A DNA stretch of 64,000 bases. It comes from Yamadazyma tenuis. Its lineage: Eukaryota > Ascomycota > Pichiomycetes > Serinales > Debaryomycetaceae. Below, in pieces: positions 49,823-60,799 of the stretch. Each line of letters starts with the position of its first letter. Positions within the stretch are counted from its first letter, which is position 1. A model generated the notes under the pieces. It was not told the DNA's origin, ran no database searches, and saw nothing but the letters and a program-made list of their open reading frames with translations. Location of the stretch: assembly GCF_029203305.1 (NCBI RefSeq), contig NC_089467.1, forward strand, positions 806,001 to 870,000. Direction: 5' to 3'. The position numbers and the translations under genes are program-made.

Positions 49823-50983
49823 AATGATCTATAATACAGGGGTATAAAATTAGCCAACAAACGAAGTTAAACGGAGGTTGTCTGTGTCGACAAATGTTTT
49901 TGTGGATGGGACTTCAAAGAATTTTTGACGACGTCTGTATGTTTTGAATCAATAAAAATCAGAGCCGCAGAACGATGATTTGTTGATCAGGAAGATGGTA
50001 AAGGAAAGGTCGGGTGTTCGTAACAAGGGATGCGCCAAACAGGTATGAGTGACAATCGAGACAACAAGTTAGCACTGCTTTGATATAGTAATTTAGTCTG
50101 TGAACTATCCGAGTAAAACACACTGTAAAGTTGTTTATGTTGAGAAGTTTTCAGTTTTTTTTTTGAGATTTGAGAGGAGGGAAAGGGCAAAACACTATTC
50201 TAGAATTGGGGGCGCGTTTTGGTTACCACACTCCGCGACATTCCACCTCGTCACAGACGCGACATGCCAATTTCTAGACATGTCATTTTATGCACACCTC
50301 GCGAAAACCTATTGCAGCCCAAGATGCATTCCCCTTCACAAGTTATAAATTGCAAGTTGGGCAAGGAAAATCGAGTGGTGTAATCCACAAAAAGCCATGA
50401 ACGTAGCTAGCGGCTCTCGAGACAAAGACCAACCAAAGGAAGTTTCCCTCAAATTGAGTCAATGTCCTAGAATATTCTCAAAACTGAAACGGCTGTTAAA
50501 TTCGGTGCTTGCCAAATCCAAATACTACCATTTGATTGGTACAAAAACAACCTTCCAAGAAGGCAGCTGGTAAAACAAACACCTCAAAAGCTCCGACAAA
50601 CCTTCCTATATCTGATTATTTCTCTGGCCCTAGAAGACGACCGTATACTGCAAATCCCGTTTCCACCCGTATGGATTTTTTCCACCAATCATTATTGTTC
50701 TAATAATTCTGAACGGCTGTGATTTGCGCGGAGGTCATTCCAAAATTAAGGCCCCCTTGGAACAAATCTAGCGCGGCAGACAAAATAAGGTAACCGTTGT
50801 AGTACGGGCTCGCCGGAGTTCTAAGTCCATGCGGCGTCCTCTGAGGTTGCGAAAATTAAAAGTCCTAAATAAACTGCTCAGCGGGTTTTATCGGGCAAAG
50901 TAACAATATAAATATACCTACTTCTGATCCCTAATTGACTCCATTAGCTTTCAAAAGTTAAAACAGAACCTAGATATTTTAAA
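49823..50983. other. Divergent SHO1-AOX intergenic region
   Basis: 1161 bp. Near AOX it has a TATA box TATAAATA at 50907-50914 (70 bp before the start) and an inverted CCAAT (ATTGG, 50535-50539), which might bind a HAP-type factor. The SHO1 side is AT-rich. Short frames show no family resemblance. Confidence 0.55.
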
Positions 50984-51922
50984 ATGTACAGTAGAAACTT
51001 GATTTTAAAATCAACAACCTTTATTCCTTCCAGAACTGTCTTCAATGTTGCTACAAAACTCACGAAGGAGCCTAAGTTTGATAACTCGTTTATCACCCAC
51101 CCAACTTTCCAACACCCTAAAGAAGAAAAAGCTGAGTTGGAGTCGATTCTGTTTGACCATAGAGTGCCTATAACCGTCAGTGACAAAATTGCTAGTGGAG
51201 CCATTCAGACCTTCAGATCTTGTTTCGACTTCTTTACGGGATATAAGCATCCTACTAAAGGAGTTTCTTATGAGGGAACCCGGTTTGAGATGACAGAAAG
51301 TAAATGGCTTACGAGATGTATATTTTTGGAAAGTGTGGCAGGGATTCCTGGAATGACAGCTGCTTTCATTCGTCATTTACACTCATTAAGGTTATTGAAA
51401 AGAGATAAGGCTTGGATTGAGACCTTGCTCGATGAAGCTTACAACGAACGCATTCATTTATTGACCTTTATTAACCTCGGAAAACCTTCGTGGTTTACCA
51501 GGTTCTTTATATTTATGGGCCAGGGAGTTTTCTGCAATATTTTCTTCTTCAACTATTTATTCTTCCCTAAGTTCTGCCATAGATTTGTGGGGTATTTGGA
51601 AGAAGAAGCTGTCAGCACTTACTCCCACTTTATCAAAGAGTTGGATGCGGGAAAGTTAAAGAAGTTTGACGATATGGCGATTCCACCAGTGGCCATACAG
51701 TATTATGGTACTCTAGATGAAAAGTCCACCATTAGAGATTTAATCTTGTGCGTTCGTGCCGACGAAGCCAAACACCGGGAAGTGAACCATACATTTGCCA
51801 ACTTGAGTCAAAAGACTGATAGAAACCCTTATGCGTTGGTGATGGGTGAGGAACAGCCCTCCAACGACTTGAAGTATCATCATCCAACGGGTTGGGAAAG
51901 AAAAGATATTATTATGAAGTAG
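50984..51922 (+). CDS. AOX1: Mitochondrial alternative oxidase
   Basis: The 312-residue diiron oxidase has all four ligand regions: LESVAGIPGM (Glu116), NERIHLL (Glu155, His158), LEEEAVSTY (Glu206-208) and RADEAKHREVNH (Glu261, His264). The N-terminus (MYSRNLILKSTTFIPSR) is a typical basic mitochondrial presequence. Two membrane-associated helices lie between the ligand regions. It oxidises ubiquinol directly to water, bypassing complexes III and IV, and gives cyanide-resistant respiration. CTG-clade yeasts often have two copies; only one is in the window. The start is the first ATG after a TATA box. Confidence 0.96.
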   Translation: MYSRNLILKSTTFIPSRTVFNVATKLTKEPKFDNSFITHPTFQHPKEEKAELESILFDHRVPITVSDKIASGAIQTFRSCFDFFTGYKHPTKGVSYEGTRFEMTESKWLTRCIFLESVAGIPGMTAAFIRHLHSLRLLKRDKAWIETLLDEAYNERIHLLTFINLGKPSWFTRFFIFMGQGVFCNIFFFNYLFFPKFCHRFVGYLEEEAVSTYSHFIKELDAGKLKKFDDMAIPPVAIQYYGTLDEKSTIRDLILCVRADEAKHREVNHTFANLSQKTDRNPYALVMGEEQPSNDLKYHHPTGWERKDIIMK

Positions 51923-51963
51923 GTTACTAGATAGCTGGAATTGATATTAGAATTGTGCGTAGT

Positions 51964-53343
51964 CTAATGCGTAGCTCCTAAGAATAAAGTAGCAGATAAA
52001 CACACAACCATCACCAACAACCCCCATAAACAGAGGCACAACCCCCCGTATTTACAAAATTGTTCTAAAATGGTTGCCGGTTGGCCTGGCTTGGGCTTAA
52101 TCAATAAGTACCCAAACAACCCGGGAAGAACAAACGAGATGGATGTCGACCCAGTAGAACCCACCAATGCAAGCACATGCTCTAAAGAAGTGATACTGAT
52201 GGCAATTAAGTAGCTGAAAACAACTATTCCGGTGGTGATATAATAGAAATTTCTGGAGGTCAACGGCACTACTATTGGATCATGCCCGGCCGTATCATAT
52301 GCCCCTTCCATTGGAGTGGTCGATACAAATGAGTTGTCGGCTCCGGAATCGTCCTCGATCAATGCGTCGTGTTCTTCGGATATCATTGGATCCCTTTTGA
52401 ATTTCTCGACAATGAAGTAAACCACATGATTTAAAGATCCACGACACGGGTGACACTGAAGTGGGAATGACAAGGCGACCATAACCACAATACATAACCG
52501 TCCTACAAGCGAAGACATGGAGTTTTTGGGGTACATGGTGATGATGTTCCCGTTGACAGCAGAGCCAAATGTCAAGTATCCAGATACCGCCACAATCGTG
52601 TACGATACACAGGCAGTAGCAATGGCATTACGAATCACGTGGTTGGACTGGCGGGTCTTGGAGCCAGCGTTGGCATCGATGGCCAACTCGTTGATTATAG
52701 CAAACATGTTCTGGTGGCAGGTGTAAGCAAATACAAAAATTGGGAACGAGCGGAGGGTACTTCTCCATGAAATAGGGCCAAACCACTCGATTTCTGGGGC
52801 CGATGTTTCGGAACCTTCGCCAAAGAAATAGTGGAATACCACCAAGCAAATGAGGTACAACACCGAAAACAAAGCAACAACACTAGTGTACTTCAAGGAG
52901 TCCAACTTCCGTAAAAACAGCAAAGGGGCCACAAAAATCATGAACACTGAGATCCAAGTGTTTCTGTGGTTCCACCACTGGTCAGCAGCTCCTGAAGCCA
53001 AAGCTTCCACGATTTTAGGCATCAAGTCACCGATAATCACCAAGTAGCTTATTCCCACACCAAAGCATTTGATGGCGATGGCAGCATCGAATACCACCGA
53101 CAAGGAGGGATAAGTCAACTTGGATAAGCTGAAAAAGCTCACAGCGGTCTGTTGGTCGGTGTATTTGGATACTTTTGTTTGAAGGTAGAGTCCGAACGAA
53201 GATGTGAGGGCCGACCACACAATGAGAAGGAGCCCGAAAGCAAGTCCGTTGGACTTGAGACCATATGGCATTGCCAATATCCCTGCACCGATGATGGTGT
53301 TTAGGAGGTTTATAGTTCCTGACTGAATTGTAGCAGTAGCCAT
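51964..53343 (-). CDS. AVT6: Vacuolar amino-acid transporter Avt5/Avt6
   Basis: The 459-residue AAAP-family transporter has about eleven membrane segments. The first, TINLLNTIIGAGILAMPYG, is the family signature. VFDAAIAIKCFGVGISYLVIIGDLMP and PIFVFAYTCHQNMFAIINE match yeast Avt6/Avt5 closely, as do the final VGSTGSTSISFVLPGLFGY and the overall length. These export acidic amino acids from the vacuole. A polar cytosolic loop (about 325-375) lies before the last helices. The ATG at 53343 is the first in frame. Confidence 0.88.
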   Translation of the reverse strand: MATATIQSGTINLLNTIIGAGILAMPYGLKSNGLAFGLLLIVWSALTSSFGLYLQTKVSKYTDQQTAVSFFSLSKLTYPSLSVVFDAAIAIKCFGVGISYLVIIGDLMPKIVEALASGAADQWWNHRNTWISVFMIFVAPLLFLRKLDSLKYTSVVALFSVLYLICLVVFHYFFGEGSETSAPEIEWFGPISWRSTLRSFPIFVFAYTCHQNMFAIINELAIDANAGSKTRQSNHVIRNAIATACVSYTIVAVSGYLTFGSAVNGNIITMYPKNSMSSLVGRLCIVVMVALSFPLQCHPCRGSLNHVVYFIVEKFKRDPMISEEHDALIEDDSGADNSFVSTTPMEGAYDTAGHDPIVVPLTSRNFYYITTGIVVFSYLIAISITSLEHVLALVGSTGSTSISFVLPGLFGYLLIKPKPGQPATILEQFCKYGGLCLCLWGLLVMVVCLSATLFLGATH

Positions 53344-54303
53344 TATGAGAGCATTAGCAAACACAAATGTTGATAATGCGCGGTTCTCAAATGCCAGTTC
53401 GAGCCTGCAAATTATTGGAGATGGGGTTCATATGGGAGTAGTGCCACCGAGAGAGAGAAATTGATTGACACATAATGAATGGGATAGTGGGATAATGGGA
53501 TATTCGGTGGCTGTGAAATATTATGGGACCTTCAGTTCTGTGTTTAGCAGTTTCAATTAACCACCATGGCCATATTACTTATTTCAGATGTCAGTGTAAT
53601 CTACAATAGCGCTACCACGCCTACGAAAACCATCAGCTTCCCAAAATATGACAAGGTTAAATGAACCTTCGTGCAAATATAGATTCTGGCAAAAAGCTCT
53701 GTGATGGTAATGTGGTATATGACATCTAATAATTGTCAACCCCATATGAATGTAAAATATATAACTTAAAGGAATCAAAGGGCTGGATAGGACGGCCATT
53801 CACGACCCAATTTAGCCTTCGTGTTTATCGTCAATGCATACCAATTTGGGAATTTCCCCAATTAATTGTGGTTATCGACCACGAGATGCGTGTCTCACCC
53901 TCACATGTGTTCAGTTCATTTAGGGTAGGCATGAAAGTGACTTTTGGGGTCGTGGAGACGTGTTTGTGTTTTGTCCGGCCGTGTAGACGTTCAATTATTA
54001 GAAATTGTCCAGCATTTTAGGGGTAAAATATAGGTAGTTGATCCCCGGTCCACTGTTCCAAATCCTACAGGGAATAGTATGAATAACCAACACTTACATC
54101 TCCAGAAAACTAAAGAACATCCAACTTCTTACATTTTGATAAATAAAAGCGCCTGTTTTCCGGATGTAAAAGGCTGCCACGTTGAAGCCAAATACAATTT
54201 TCGCAGCCATGTGGGACATGATAATTTTGGCACCCATCGCAGGTTTATATAAGTAGGCTAGATCCAATTAATTTTTACGCTTGTGTGTATCCACTCTTTC
54301 AAC
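53344..54303. other. Divergent AVT6-BTA1 intergenic region
   Basis: 960 bp, mostly AT-rich. It has a GGGATA-like short repeat (53481-53503), a CACGTT at 54178-54183 resembling a Pho4 half-strength site, and a TATA box TATATAAG at 54246-54253, 51 bp upstream of BTA1. No conserved frame was found. Confidence 0.55.
54178..54183 (+). promoter_or_regulatory. Possible Pho4 site (CACGTT) upstream of BTA1
   Basis: CACGTT is one of the sequences bound by Pho4, the phosphate-starvation regulator. It lies 121 bp upstream of BTA1, whose product replaces phospholipids when phosphate is short. A six-base match alone is weak evidence. Confidence 0.25.
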
Positions 54304-56580
54304 ATGGAGTTTTTGGAATCATACTCTATTAAAATATCCCAGGTGTACGCAATTCTAATTGTGGTAATGGTGGCCTTGGTTTTCACCTTCAACAAGTCGC
54401 TCCTGTCTGTCGTAGTTTTTGCCTGGAACTGTTTTATCAAACCCTTTTTCAACAAAAAGAGACATGGGCCTGAACAGCAGAACAACTTGGAGTTGTTCTA
54501 TAAGAACCAAGCCCATATTTATGACGAGACAAGAAGTGTGTTGTTGAAAGGCCGCAAAGAATGTTTGAAATTGGCTGCTAGTCACCTAGAAAAGCAACAA
54601 GATCTTGTATGGGTTGACATTGGTGGAGGCACTGGTGCTAACATTGAGTTTATGGACTCAGTCATTCCAGTTTCGTCTTTTAAGAAGGTGTACTTGGTGG
54701 ACTTATCTCCTTCGTTGTGTAAGGTTGCAACCAACAGATTCAAGCAACACGGCTGGACTAATATCACCGTGTTAGTTGAAGATGCAAGCAGCTTCAAAAT
54801 CGAAGAGAAGCATGTTGACTTGATAACCTTTTCCTACTCATTATCGATGATTCCAACTTTCTACAATACCATTGATAATGCCGTCAAGCTTTTAGATTCG
54901 CTGGGCGTTGTTGCTGCTGTCGATTTTGGAATCCAGCTGCCGGATACCTCTTTGGGTCGAATCAATACTGTTGGAGGTCTTATTAACAGAAACCTTACCT
55001 GGTGGAACAGAAATTTCTGGAGAATTTGGTTTGAGGCCGATAAGGTATTTTTGGACTCCTCCAGAAGAAACTACTTGGAATACCGGTTTGGAACAGTCAA
55101 ATCCATTAATTCTTTCAACAAGCAATTAGGTAGAATTCCTTACTACATTTGGATTGGCTGTCACAAATCTCGAAACGAACACTTGGTTAACAGAATCAAT
55201 TGTTTGGTTACTGAGTCACCATACTTGGGACCTTTAAACGCTTCTGATGTTGACTTATCCAATGCTCCCATTTCCAAGGGACATGAAGCTTTGGTCAATA
55301 ATATCTCCAAAAACTTGCCATACCCTTCTATGTACTACCAAAAAGAGATTTGGAGAGTCTACTTTGATGATTTGAACCCGCAGTATGAGCAGTTCAAGAA
55401 CCAGTATATCTATGCTTTTACCTGGGAAGATCCCAAAGAAGATCACAAGATCTTGAAGTTCAACGAGAATGATACTGTGTTGGCTATTACCTCAGCTGGT
55501 GACAACATTTTACACTACGCTTGTTTGCCAAACCCACCAAAGAAAATCCATGCGGTTGATTTGAACCCATGCCAAAATCATCTTTTGGAACTTAAGTTGG
55601 CGTGTTTCAGAAACTTGCATCAAAGAGATATCTGGAAGATGTTCGGGGAAGGAAAAATTGAAAATTTCAAGGACTTGTTACTCAATAAGCTAAGTGCAAG
55701 TGTTAGCTCCAACGCCATGCAGTACTGGATGGAAAGAGGTGAAAAAACTTTTGCAGCTAAAGGTTTATATGATACGGGTTCCACTAGATGGGCATTGAGA
55801 TTGGCCAAAGGAATTTTCACCCTTTTGGGCTTGAACAGCTACGTTGACCAATTATGCAATTGTGAAACCATGGAGCAGCAATGCAAGATTTGGAACACCA
55901 AGATCAAACCAGCTTTATTCAATCCAATTGTCGGAACCCTTCTTGTGGGAAACCCGATCTTCCTCTGGAAAGCCTTAGGGGTTCCCGCTAATCAAGCAAA
56001 CATGATGGGTCCTTCTGTCTTGAAATATGTTGTCGATACCTTGGATCCCATTATCACCAGGTCGTTGATTTCCAAAGACAACTACTTTTATTACTTGACG
56101 TTGAAGGGTAGATACACCCGGGAAAACTGTCCCCAATACTTGACGACTAAGGGATACAACAACATCACCAGACGAAACCCCAAGACAGGAGAATGTGCAT
56201 TGGACAACATCAGAATGCACACTGACACATTGAATGATGTGTTCTATCGATTAAAGCAAGGATCCTTGACAATTGCCATCATTATGGATCACATGGACTG
56301 GTTCGATCCCAGTGGAAGCGATGCAATTAGTGAAGTTCTTGCCTTGAAGAATGCTTTGGGTACAAATGGCAGATGTATGTTGAGATCTGCAGCACAATAC
56401 CCATGGTACATCAAGACATTTGAAGAAAATGGATTTAGATGTGAGCCCGCTGCTATTAGGGAAAGTGGCCATTCTATTGACCGGACCAACATGTATGCTT
56501 CTACTTGGGTTTGTACCAAGCTTGATGACAGCACTTTTTCTAGAAGAAGAAGTAGTAGAATTAGCAGTTTGAAGATTTAA
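54304..56580 (+). CDS. BTA1: Betaine-lipid (DGTS) synthase Bta1
   Basis: The 758-residue protein joins both steps of DGTS synthesis. A membrane segment (about 13-45) is followed by a SAM-dependent methyltransferase domain with VWVDIGGGTGANIEFM (about 100-115), the BtaB-like part. From about 370 comes the BtaA-like (DUF3419) domain: FTWEDPKEDHKIL, LAITSAGDNILHYA and HAVDLNPCQNHLLELKLA. BtaA adds the homoserine moiety to diacylglycerol, and BtaB trimethylates it. The lipid replaces phosphatidylcholine, especially under phosphate limitation. S. cerevisiae lacks it. The ATG at 54304 is the first in frame, 51 bp from a TATA box. Confidence 0.94.
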   Translation: MEFLESYSIKISQVYAILIVVMVALVFTFNKSLLSVVVFAWNCFIKPFFNKKRHGPEQQNNLELFYKNQAHIYDETRSVLLKGRKECLKLAASHLEKQQDLVWVDIGGGTGANIEFMDSVIPVSSFKKVYLVDLSPSLCKVATNRFKQHGWTNITVLVEDASSFKIEEKHVDLITFSYSLSMIPTFYNTIDNAVKLLDSLGVVAAVDFGIQLPDTSLGRINTVGGLINRNLTWWNRNFWRIWFEADKVFLDSSRRNYLEYRFGTVKSINSFNKQLGRIPYYIWIGCHKSRNEHLVNRINCLVTESPYLGPLNASDVDLSNAPISKGHEALVNNISKNLPYPSMYYQKEIWRVYFDDLNPQYEQFKNQYIYAFTWEDPKEDHKILKFNENDTVLAITSAGDNILHYACLPNPPKKIHAVDLNPCQNHLLELKLACFRNLHQRDIWKMFGEGKIENFKDLLLNKLSASVSSNAMQYWMERGEKTFAAKGLYDTGSTRWALRLAKGIFTLLGLNSYVDQLCNCETMEQQCKIWNTKIKPALFNPIVGTLLVGNPIFLWKALGVPANQANMMGPSVLKYVVDTLDPIITRSLISKDNYFYYLTLKGRYTRENCPQYLTTKGYNNITRRNPKTGECALDNIRMHTDTLNDVFYRLKQGSLTIAIIMDHMDWFDPSGSDAISEVLALKNALGTNGRCMLRSAAQYPWYIKTFEENGFRCEPAAIRESGHSIDRTNMYASTWVCTKLDDSTFSRRRSSRISSLKI

Positions 56581-56774
56581 ATAGAAAATAAAGTGACAAA
56601 GAGGGAAGGTCGTACCATATTAATGCTACCTTCACAATGTGTGTAATGTGATGAACGTAGACACATTTTCCAATTTCTTCATGGTAGTGTACCTTCGCTA
56701 GTCTGTGCAACCACAATTTTCTCACCTCGTAATCAGTTCACATTTCCAGATTATTCGCATTCTTCTTACTAATC

Positions 56775-57518
56775 ATGCAACAGTTTGAAATCGTGTTTAA
56801 TGTGCCAATGCACTGCCAGGCTTGTGTAGAATCTGTGGCCAAAGTCCTCCGCCCATTGACTGGGGTGTCCGCTTTTGACATTGATCTCAAGAACCAAATT
56901 GTCTCGACTACCACATCTCTTCCTCCATCAGAGCTCGTTCACATCATCCAATCCACGGGAAGAGATGCAATTATCCGTGGAACCGGCAAACCTAATTCGG
57001 CTGCAGTTTGTATTCTCGAAAGTTATGCTCCCGAAGACTTTGACCAGCCTGTCAAAGGATTGGCACGTATCGTGGCTGCCACCCCCAATGAGCTTTTCAT
57101 CGATTTGACTGTTAATGGTCTTCCAAAGGGTACCTATTACCCACTGATTCGTCGTTCTGGAAACTTGTCTGATGGGGCGTTGTCGACGGGCGACTTGTTC
57201 TATGCTTTGGGATCCATCCAGGTGAAGAACGATTCTACTGATGCCACAACCATCAAGTCTATTGGAGCTGCCACCCCTTCACCAACTGAAAAGTTGGGAT
57301 CTGGTCAAGCTTTTTTACACGCCAAGTTGGGGGTAATGGACCTTATAGGAAGGTCAATCGTTTTGTCCAAGTTGCAAGAGAAGGTGGCCCCTGATTCGAT
57401 TTGTGGGGTGATAGCCAGAAGTGCTGGTGCTTGGGAGAATGACAAGTTGGTATGCTCATGCTCAGGAAAGACTGTGTGGGAAGAACGAAAGGATGCCGTG
57501 ATTCGAGGGGTAGCTTGA
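56775..57518 (+). CDS. CCS1: Copper chaperone for superoxide dismutase
   Basis: The 247-residue protein has three parts: an Atx1-like N-terminal domain with MHCQAC (Cys14, Cys17), a SOD-like middle domain (HAKLGVMDLIGRSIVL, GVIARSAGAWEN), and a C-terminal CxC motif (Cys227, Cys229 in LVCSCSGKTVWEERKDA). The last block is nearly the S. cerevisiae sequence. Ccs1 inserts copper into Sod1 and forms its disulfide. The start is the first ATG in frame. Confidence 0.95.
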   Translation: MQQFEIVFNVPMHCQACVESVAKVLRPLTGVSAFDIDLKNQIVSTTTSLPPSELVHIIQSTGRDAIIRGTGKPNSAAVCILESYAPEDFDQPVKGLARIVAATPNELFIDLTVNGLPKGTYYPLIRRSGNLSDGALSTGDLFYALGSIQVKNDSTDATTIKSIGAATPSPTEKLGSGQAFLHAKLGVMDLIGRSIVLSKLQEKVAPDSICGVIARSAGAWENDKLVCSCSGKTVWEERKDAVIRGVA

Positions 57519-57859
57519 ATATGTCTATTTATACATATGGTGATATGAACAAAAATGAATTTAATGGTTAATGTAGTAGGGATCCGAGTGGTGATCTGAA
57601 TGCGAACAGTGATATCCTCTGTGGGGTTTAGAGATCACAATTCTCGCAGGCATTGAGTGGAGTTAGAGATACTGTAAAGGTTACACTGGGTTAAGGGTTC
57701 CTATTTCCCCATACACTCGCGATAATACTGTCGTAGTACCTGAGTGCTAAGCGACAGTTACATGCAACGAAGTAAAGCGCGCACATCTAAAGTATTGAAT
57801 TCTACTGAATTGTTTGAAACATTCATACTGAATCTGAAACCCCTTCTTACATCCATCAT
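57519..57859. other. Intergenic region between CCS1 and SOG2
   Basis: 341 bp holding the CCS1 3' end and the SOG2 promoter. No recognisable element or frame was found. Confidence 0.55.
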
Positions 57860-60682
57860 ATGTCATTACCCCTACTAAGTGGAAGGTCAGCGGTTTTTGA
57901 TTTTGTATCAGATCAACATGAAGTCCTCAAGCAAAAGCGATCTTTGAAGCTCAACTCCTTAAAGACCCATCTTCCTAATCTCCTGCTCAGTGATATATTT
58001 GAATACTTGTACCAGTATATTAATTCGTATGATCCTCCTTTGGAGATTGAAAGTATATCACTAGCTGCTAACGGACTTGAGTCCTTCCCCTTGAACTTCA
58101 AATTGTTGACGAAAAATTTGTCCTATTTGGATCTTCACAATAACAACTTTTCTGAGTTACCACAGGATATTTATGATCTAACCCAATTAGAATTCCTTGA
58201 TTTATCTTCCAATCGCTTGTTTCACCTTCTGAGATCTCGGATGGGCCAAATGGTCAACTTGAAACTTCTATCATTACAGAATAATAAGTTCAGGTACTTG
58301 CCGCCAGTCTTGGGATCTTTGCCGAGCTTGAATTTGATAGAAATCCTGGATAATCCTTTGGTACAGCCATCACTAGAAATGATCCAAAGACTTCAGAAAC
58401 AGCTGTCGGAGCACGAGTGGGTAAGTCAATTGAAATCATACTTGATAAGTAATGCAGCTGCCATAGAGTCCAAAATCTATGATACCCCCCAGCCAGCCCC
58501 TAGATCCACCCCAAGTGCAAGTACCGTTTCAACTTCATCAACTCCCCAGGCTTCCAGATCGAAGAACATCTCAGAAACCAAGACAAGAGCATCAAAGGCT
58601 GCTCGTCGAATGGGCTTAATAATCAAGAAACCTGATGAAATATCATCCAACCAGTCTGATGATTCTCGAGATACCGACCAAATTGATTTTGCTTCCCCTT
58701 TAACTTTCCCCAACTCATCCTCATCTATTGATTCATCCTTCAACCTAGTCAGTCCACCACCTGCTGTTGGAACCACCACAGTCAGTACTTTGGCTACGGC
58801 TTCTAATTCTGATGGGGGAGATTCTCCACCAGCAACGCCGACAATTCTGGCACCCCCTTCTCGTCCTACTGCCCGCCCCAGGTCTCGTTCTAACACTTTG
58901 TTGGAAATTGACAGGATGCTTGAAAATTCTGATGGTGTCGACACAGAGCATAAACTGGGGGCATACTTCAGACGTCTATCAACTTTGGCAGAGGTGCCTG
59001 TAGACCAAAACTTACCTTACCGATTCCACCAGACACATAGCAGTATATCTAATGGATCGAATCCTTCTTCTCGGAATGGAAGTGTGTCACAACCCCGAAA
59101 TGCTGCTTCAGGAAGCTCATCGGAAACAGAAGATACAGAAACTGTTGGAAGTTCTACCACCAGTTCAACCACAGTGGTGTCGTCACATGGAAGAACAGTG
59201 AGCAGCGGTCACAGCTCAGGTCTCAACAAAACTCCTCTGACTTTGAAGCCCTTTGGTTCGTCACTTTCAGACCTTTCTCCTTCAAAGCCTGCGAGAAAGT
59301 ATCTGGAATCTGATACGAATTCCTTAATCGGAGTATCGAGAAAAGTTCTTTTTGCATTCAGCGAATTGCACTCTTCTGTGAGGAGGTTCAGTGGGTTTTG
59401 TTCCGATAAGAAAGTCACAATAAAAATGGTTTCTTTCTTGTACAGTGCAAAAGCTAACATTGATACATTGGTTGAGAACTTGGAATTGATGGAAGAAAAT
59501 TCAAATAATCTTGATAAGATTTTTGAGTCTTTAAACACTTGTATTCAATCATTCAAGTCAATAATGGGATTACTTTCTGATAATTTCGCCAGTTTTGTCA
59601 ATAAAATTGACATTTGCTTTATCAGAATGCTTTATTTGACTGTTTATGGCAGTTTCAACGAAATATTAAACGCTTATAAGATCCTAGTTCCTAGTGCTTC
59701 GTTCAGAGTTCAGGATAAACCAAAGATGGGATTATCTATTAATACCACTTCTGAGAGCAGTGATGAAGTAGATGCTAAGTTATATGAGTCCATTGAAATT
59801 GCCACATCAAAGGCTCAAGACGTGTATGGCGAACTCACTAGAGCTATAAGTAAGAGTGCAATTGCGAGTGCCAACAGCAACAGTGACTCTTCCAGTTCGG
59901 AAGGTGCCATTGGCCCTCAAGTGGCAGTAAAGGTCAAAGAGTTGACTTCTGTGTGCGTTTCATCCATTGATATCATCAAGAGGATCAAGACTAAGTTGAT
60001 TACAATCCGTAATGATCCTAATTATAGCACAAAAAAGTTATTTTGGGATGATATAAACTTGTTTTTGAAAGCCATTATTCAGACTTTCTCGGCAGTGAAA
60101 AACCTTATGAAAGACTTGCCTATTCTCAACGAAATCAGATCTTCTATGTCCACATTAACAAAGTCAACCAAAGACGTGACTATCCTATTAGAAGCCTCTT
60201 CCTACAAGTCAATATCCAATGATTATAATGGGTCTGGCGTGGGACCTCACCCACCTCCATTAAGTGCTATACCAAGTGTTTCCAATATATTCACACCATT
60301 GTCGGCACATCCAACGGTTTCCTCCTCCCATACCAATCTTCCGTCTTACACGCTGGGGTTGTCTCATTCTCAGCTCAACTTGAACCAACTTCAGAATATA
60401 CCCCAAGTGCGAACTCCATTGGTAGCAGCCCTTGGACCGGCGGCCCAAGCCATCATGCCGTTAAACACAGACAGCCAAGCCCAAGGTCCACCCCAAATGC
60501 AATCGCATAGCACGTTGGCAGCTTCACCTATTTTGACCCCGAGCATGTCCATGGAAGGTCCTCACCCCTCTCAGTCCACTGGACAGTACTATGCTAGTAA
60601 TGGTATGAATCCGTTCGATGGTCTCATTATGGTCAATAGTGAAAGACAACTGGAACGGGAACGGGAGCGACATGCTGATTAA
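57860..60682 (+). CDS. SOG2: Sog2-like leucine-rich repeat protein of the RAM network
   Basis: The 940-residue protein has an N-terminal LRR array (about residues 65-180; SLAANGLESFPLNF, LDLHNNNFSELP, LDLSSNRL, LSLQNNKFRYLP), a Ser/Thr/Pro-rich linker, and a helical C-terminal domain (about 490-800, SRKVLFAFSELHSSVRRF) typical of Sog2. The tail is Pro/Gln-rich. Sog2 works with Kic1, Hym1 and Tao3 upstream of Cbk1 in polarity and cell separation. A CTG codon replaces the usual Pro/Ser after 'LFHL' in an LRR, consistent with Ser. The start is the first ATG. Confidence 0.87.
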   Translation: MSLPLLSGRSAVFDFVSDQHEVLKQKRSLKLNSLKTHLPNLLLSDIFEYLYQYINSYDPPLEIESISLAANGLESFPLNFKLLTKNLSYLDLHNNNFSELPQDIYDLTQLEFLDLSSNRLFHLLRSRMGQMVNLKLLSLQNNKFRYLPPVLGSLPSLNLIEILDNPLVQPSLEMIQRLQKQLSEHEWVSQLKSYLISNAAAIESKIYDTPQPAPRSTPSASTVSTSSTPQASRSKNISETKTRASKAARRMGLIIKKPDEISSNQSDDSRDTDQIDFASPLTFPNSSSSIDSSFNLVSPPPAVGTTTVSTLATASNSDGGDSPPATPTILAPPSRPTARPRSRSNTLLEIDRMLENSDGVDTEHKLGAYFRRLSTLAEVPVDQNLPYRFHQTHSSISNGSNPSSRNGSVSQPRNAASGSSSETEDTETVGSSTTSSTTVVSSHGRTVSSGHSSGLNKTPLTLKPFGSSLSDLSPSKPARKYLESDTNSLIGVSRKVLFAFSELHSSVRRFSGFCSDKKVTIKMVSFLYSAKANIDTLVENLELMEENSNNLDKIFESLNTCIQSFKSIMGLLSDNFASFVNKIDICFIRMLYLTVYGSFNEILNAYKILVPSASFRVQDKPKMGLSINTTSESSDEVDAKLYESIEIATSKAQDVYGELTRAISKSAIASANSNSDSSSSEGAIGPQVAVKVKELTSVCVSSIDIIKRIKTKLITIRNDPNYSTKKLFWDDINLFLKAIIQTFSAVKNLMKDLPILNEIRSSMSTLTKSTKDVTILLEASSYKSISNDYNGSGVGPHPPPLSAIPSVSNIFTPLSAHPTVSSSHTNLPSYTLGLSHSQLNLNQLQNIPQVRTPLVAALGPAAQAIMPLNTDSQAQGPPQMQSHSTLAASPILTPSMSMEGPHPSQSTGQYYASNGMNPFDGLIMVNSERQLERERERHAD

Positions 60683-60799
60683 ACACAAGTAGCTTTTGTA
60701 TATTGTCAAACATGTCCTAGGATTCAGCCGCGCATAACCATTGACTCATCTCGAGTTGAAAAATTTAAAATCGCACCGATAAGATTCTAGAGCACCAAT

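Noticed and set aside
53385..53415. T-loop-like AGTTCGAGCCT suggesting a tRNA
   Set aside because: The flanks do not form a T stem (GCCAG versus CTGCA), and no anticodon or acceptor arm could be built.
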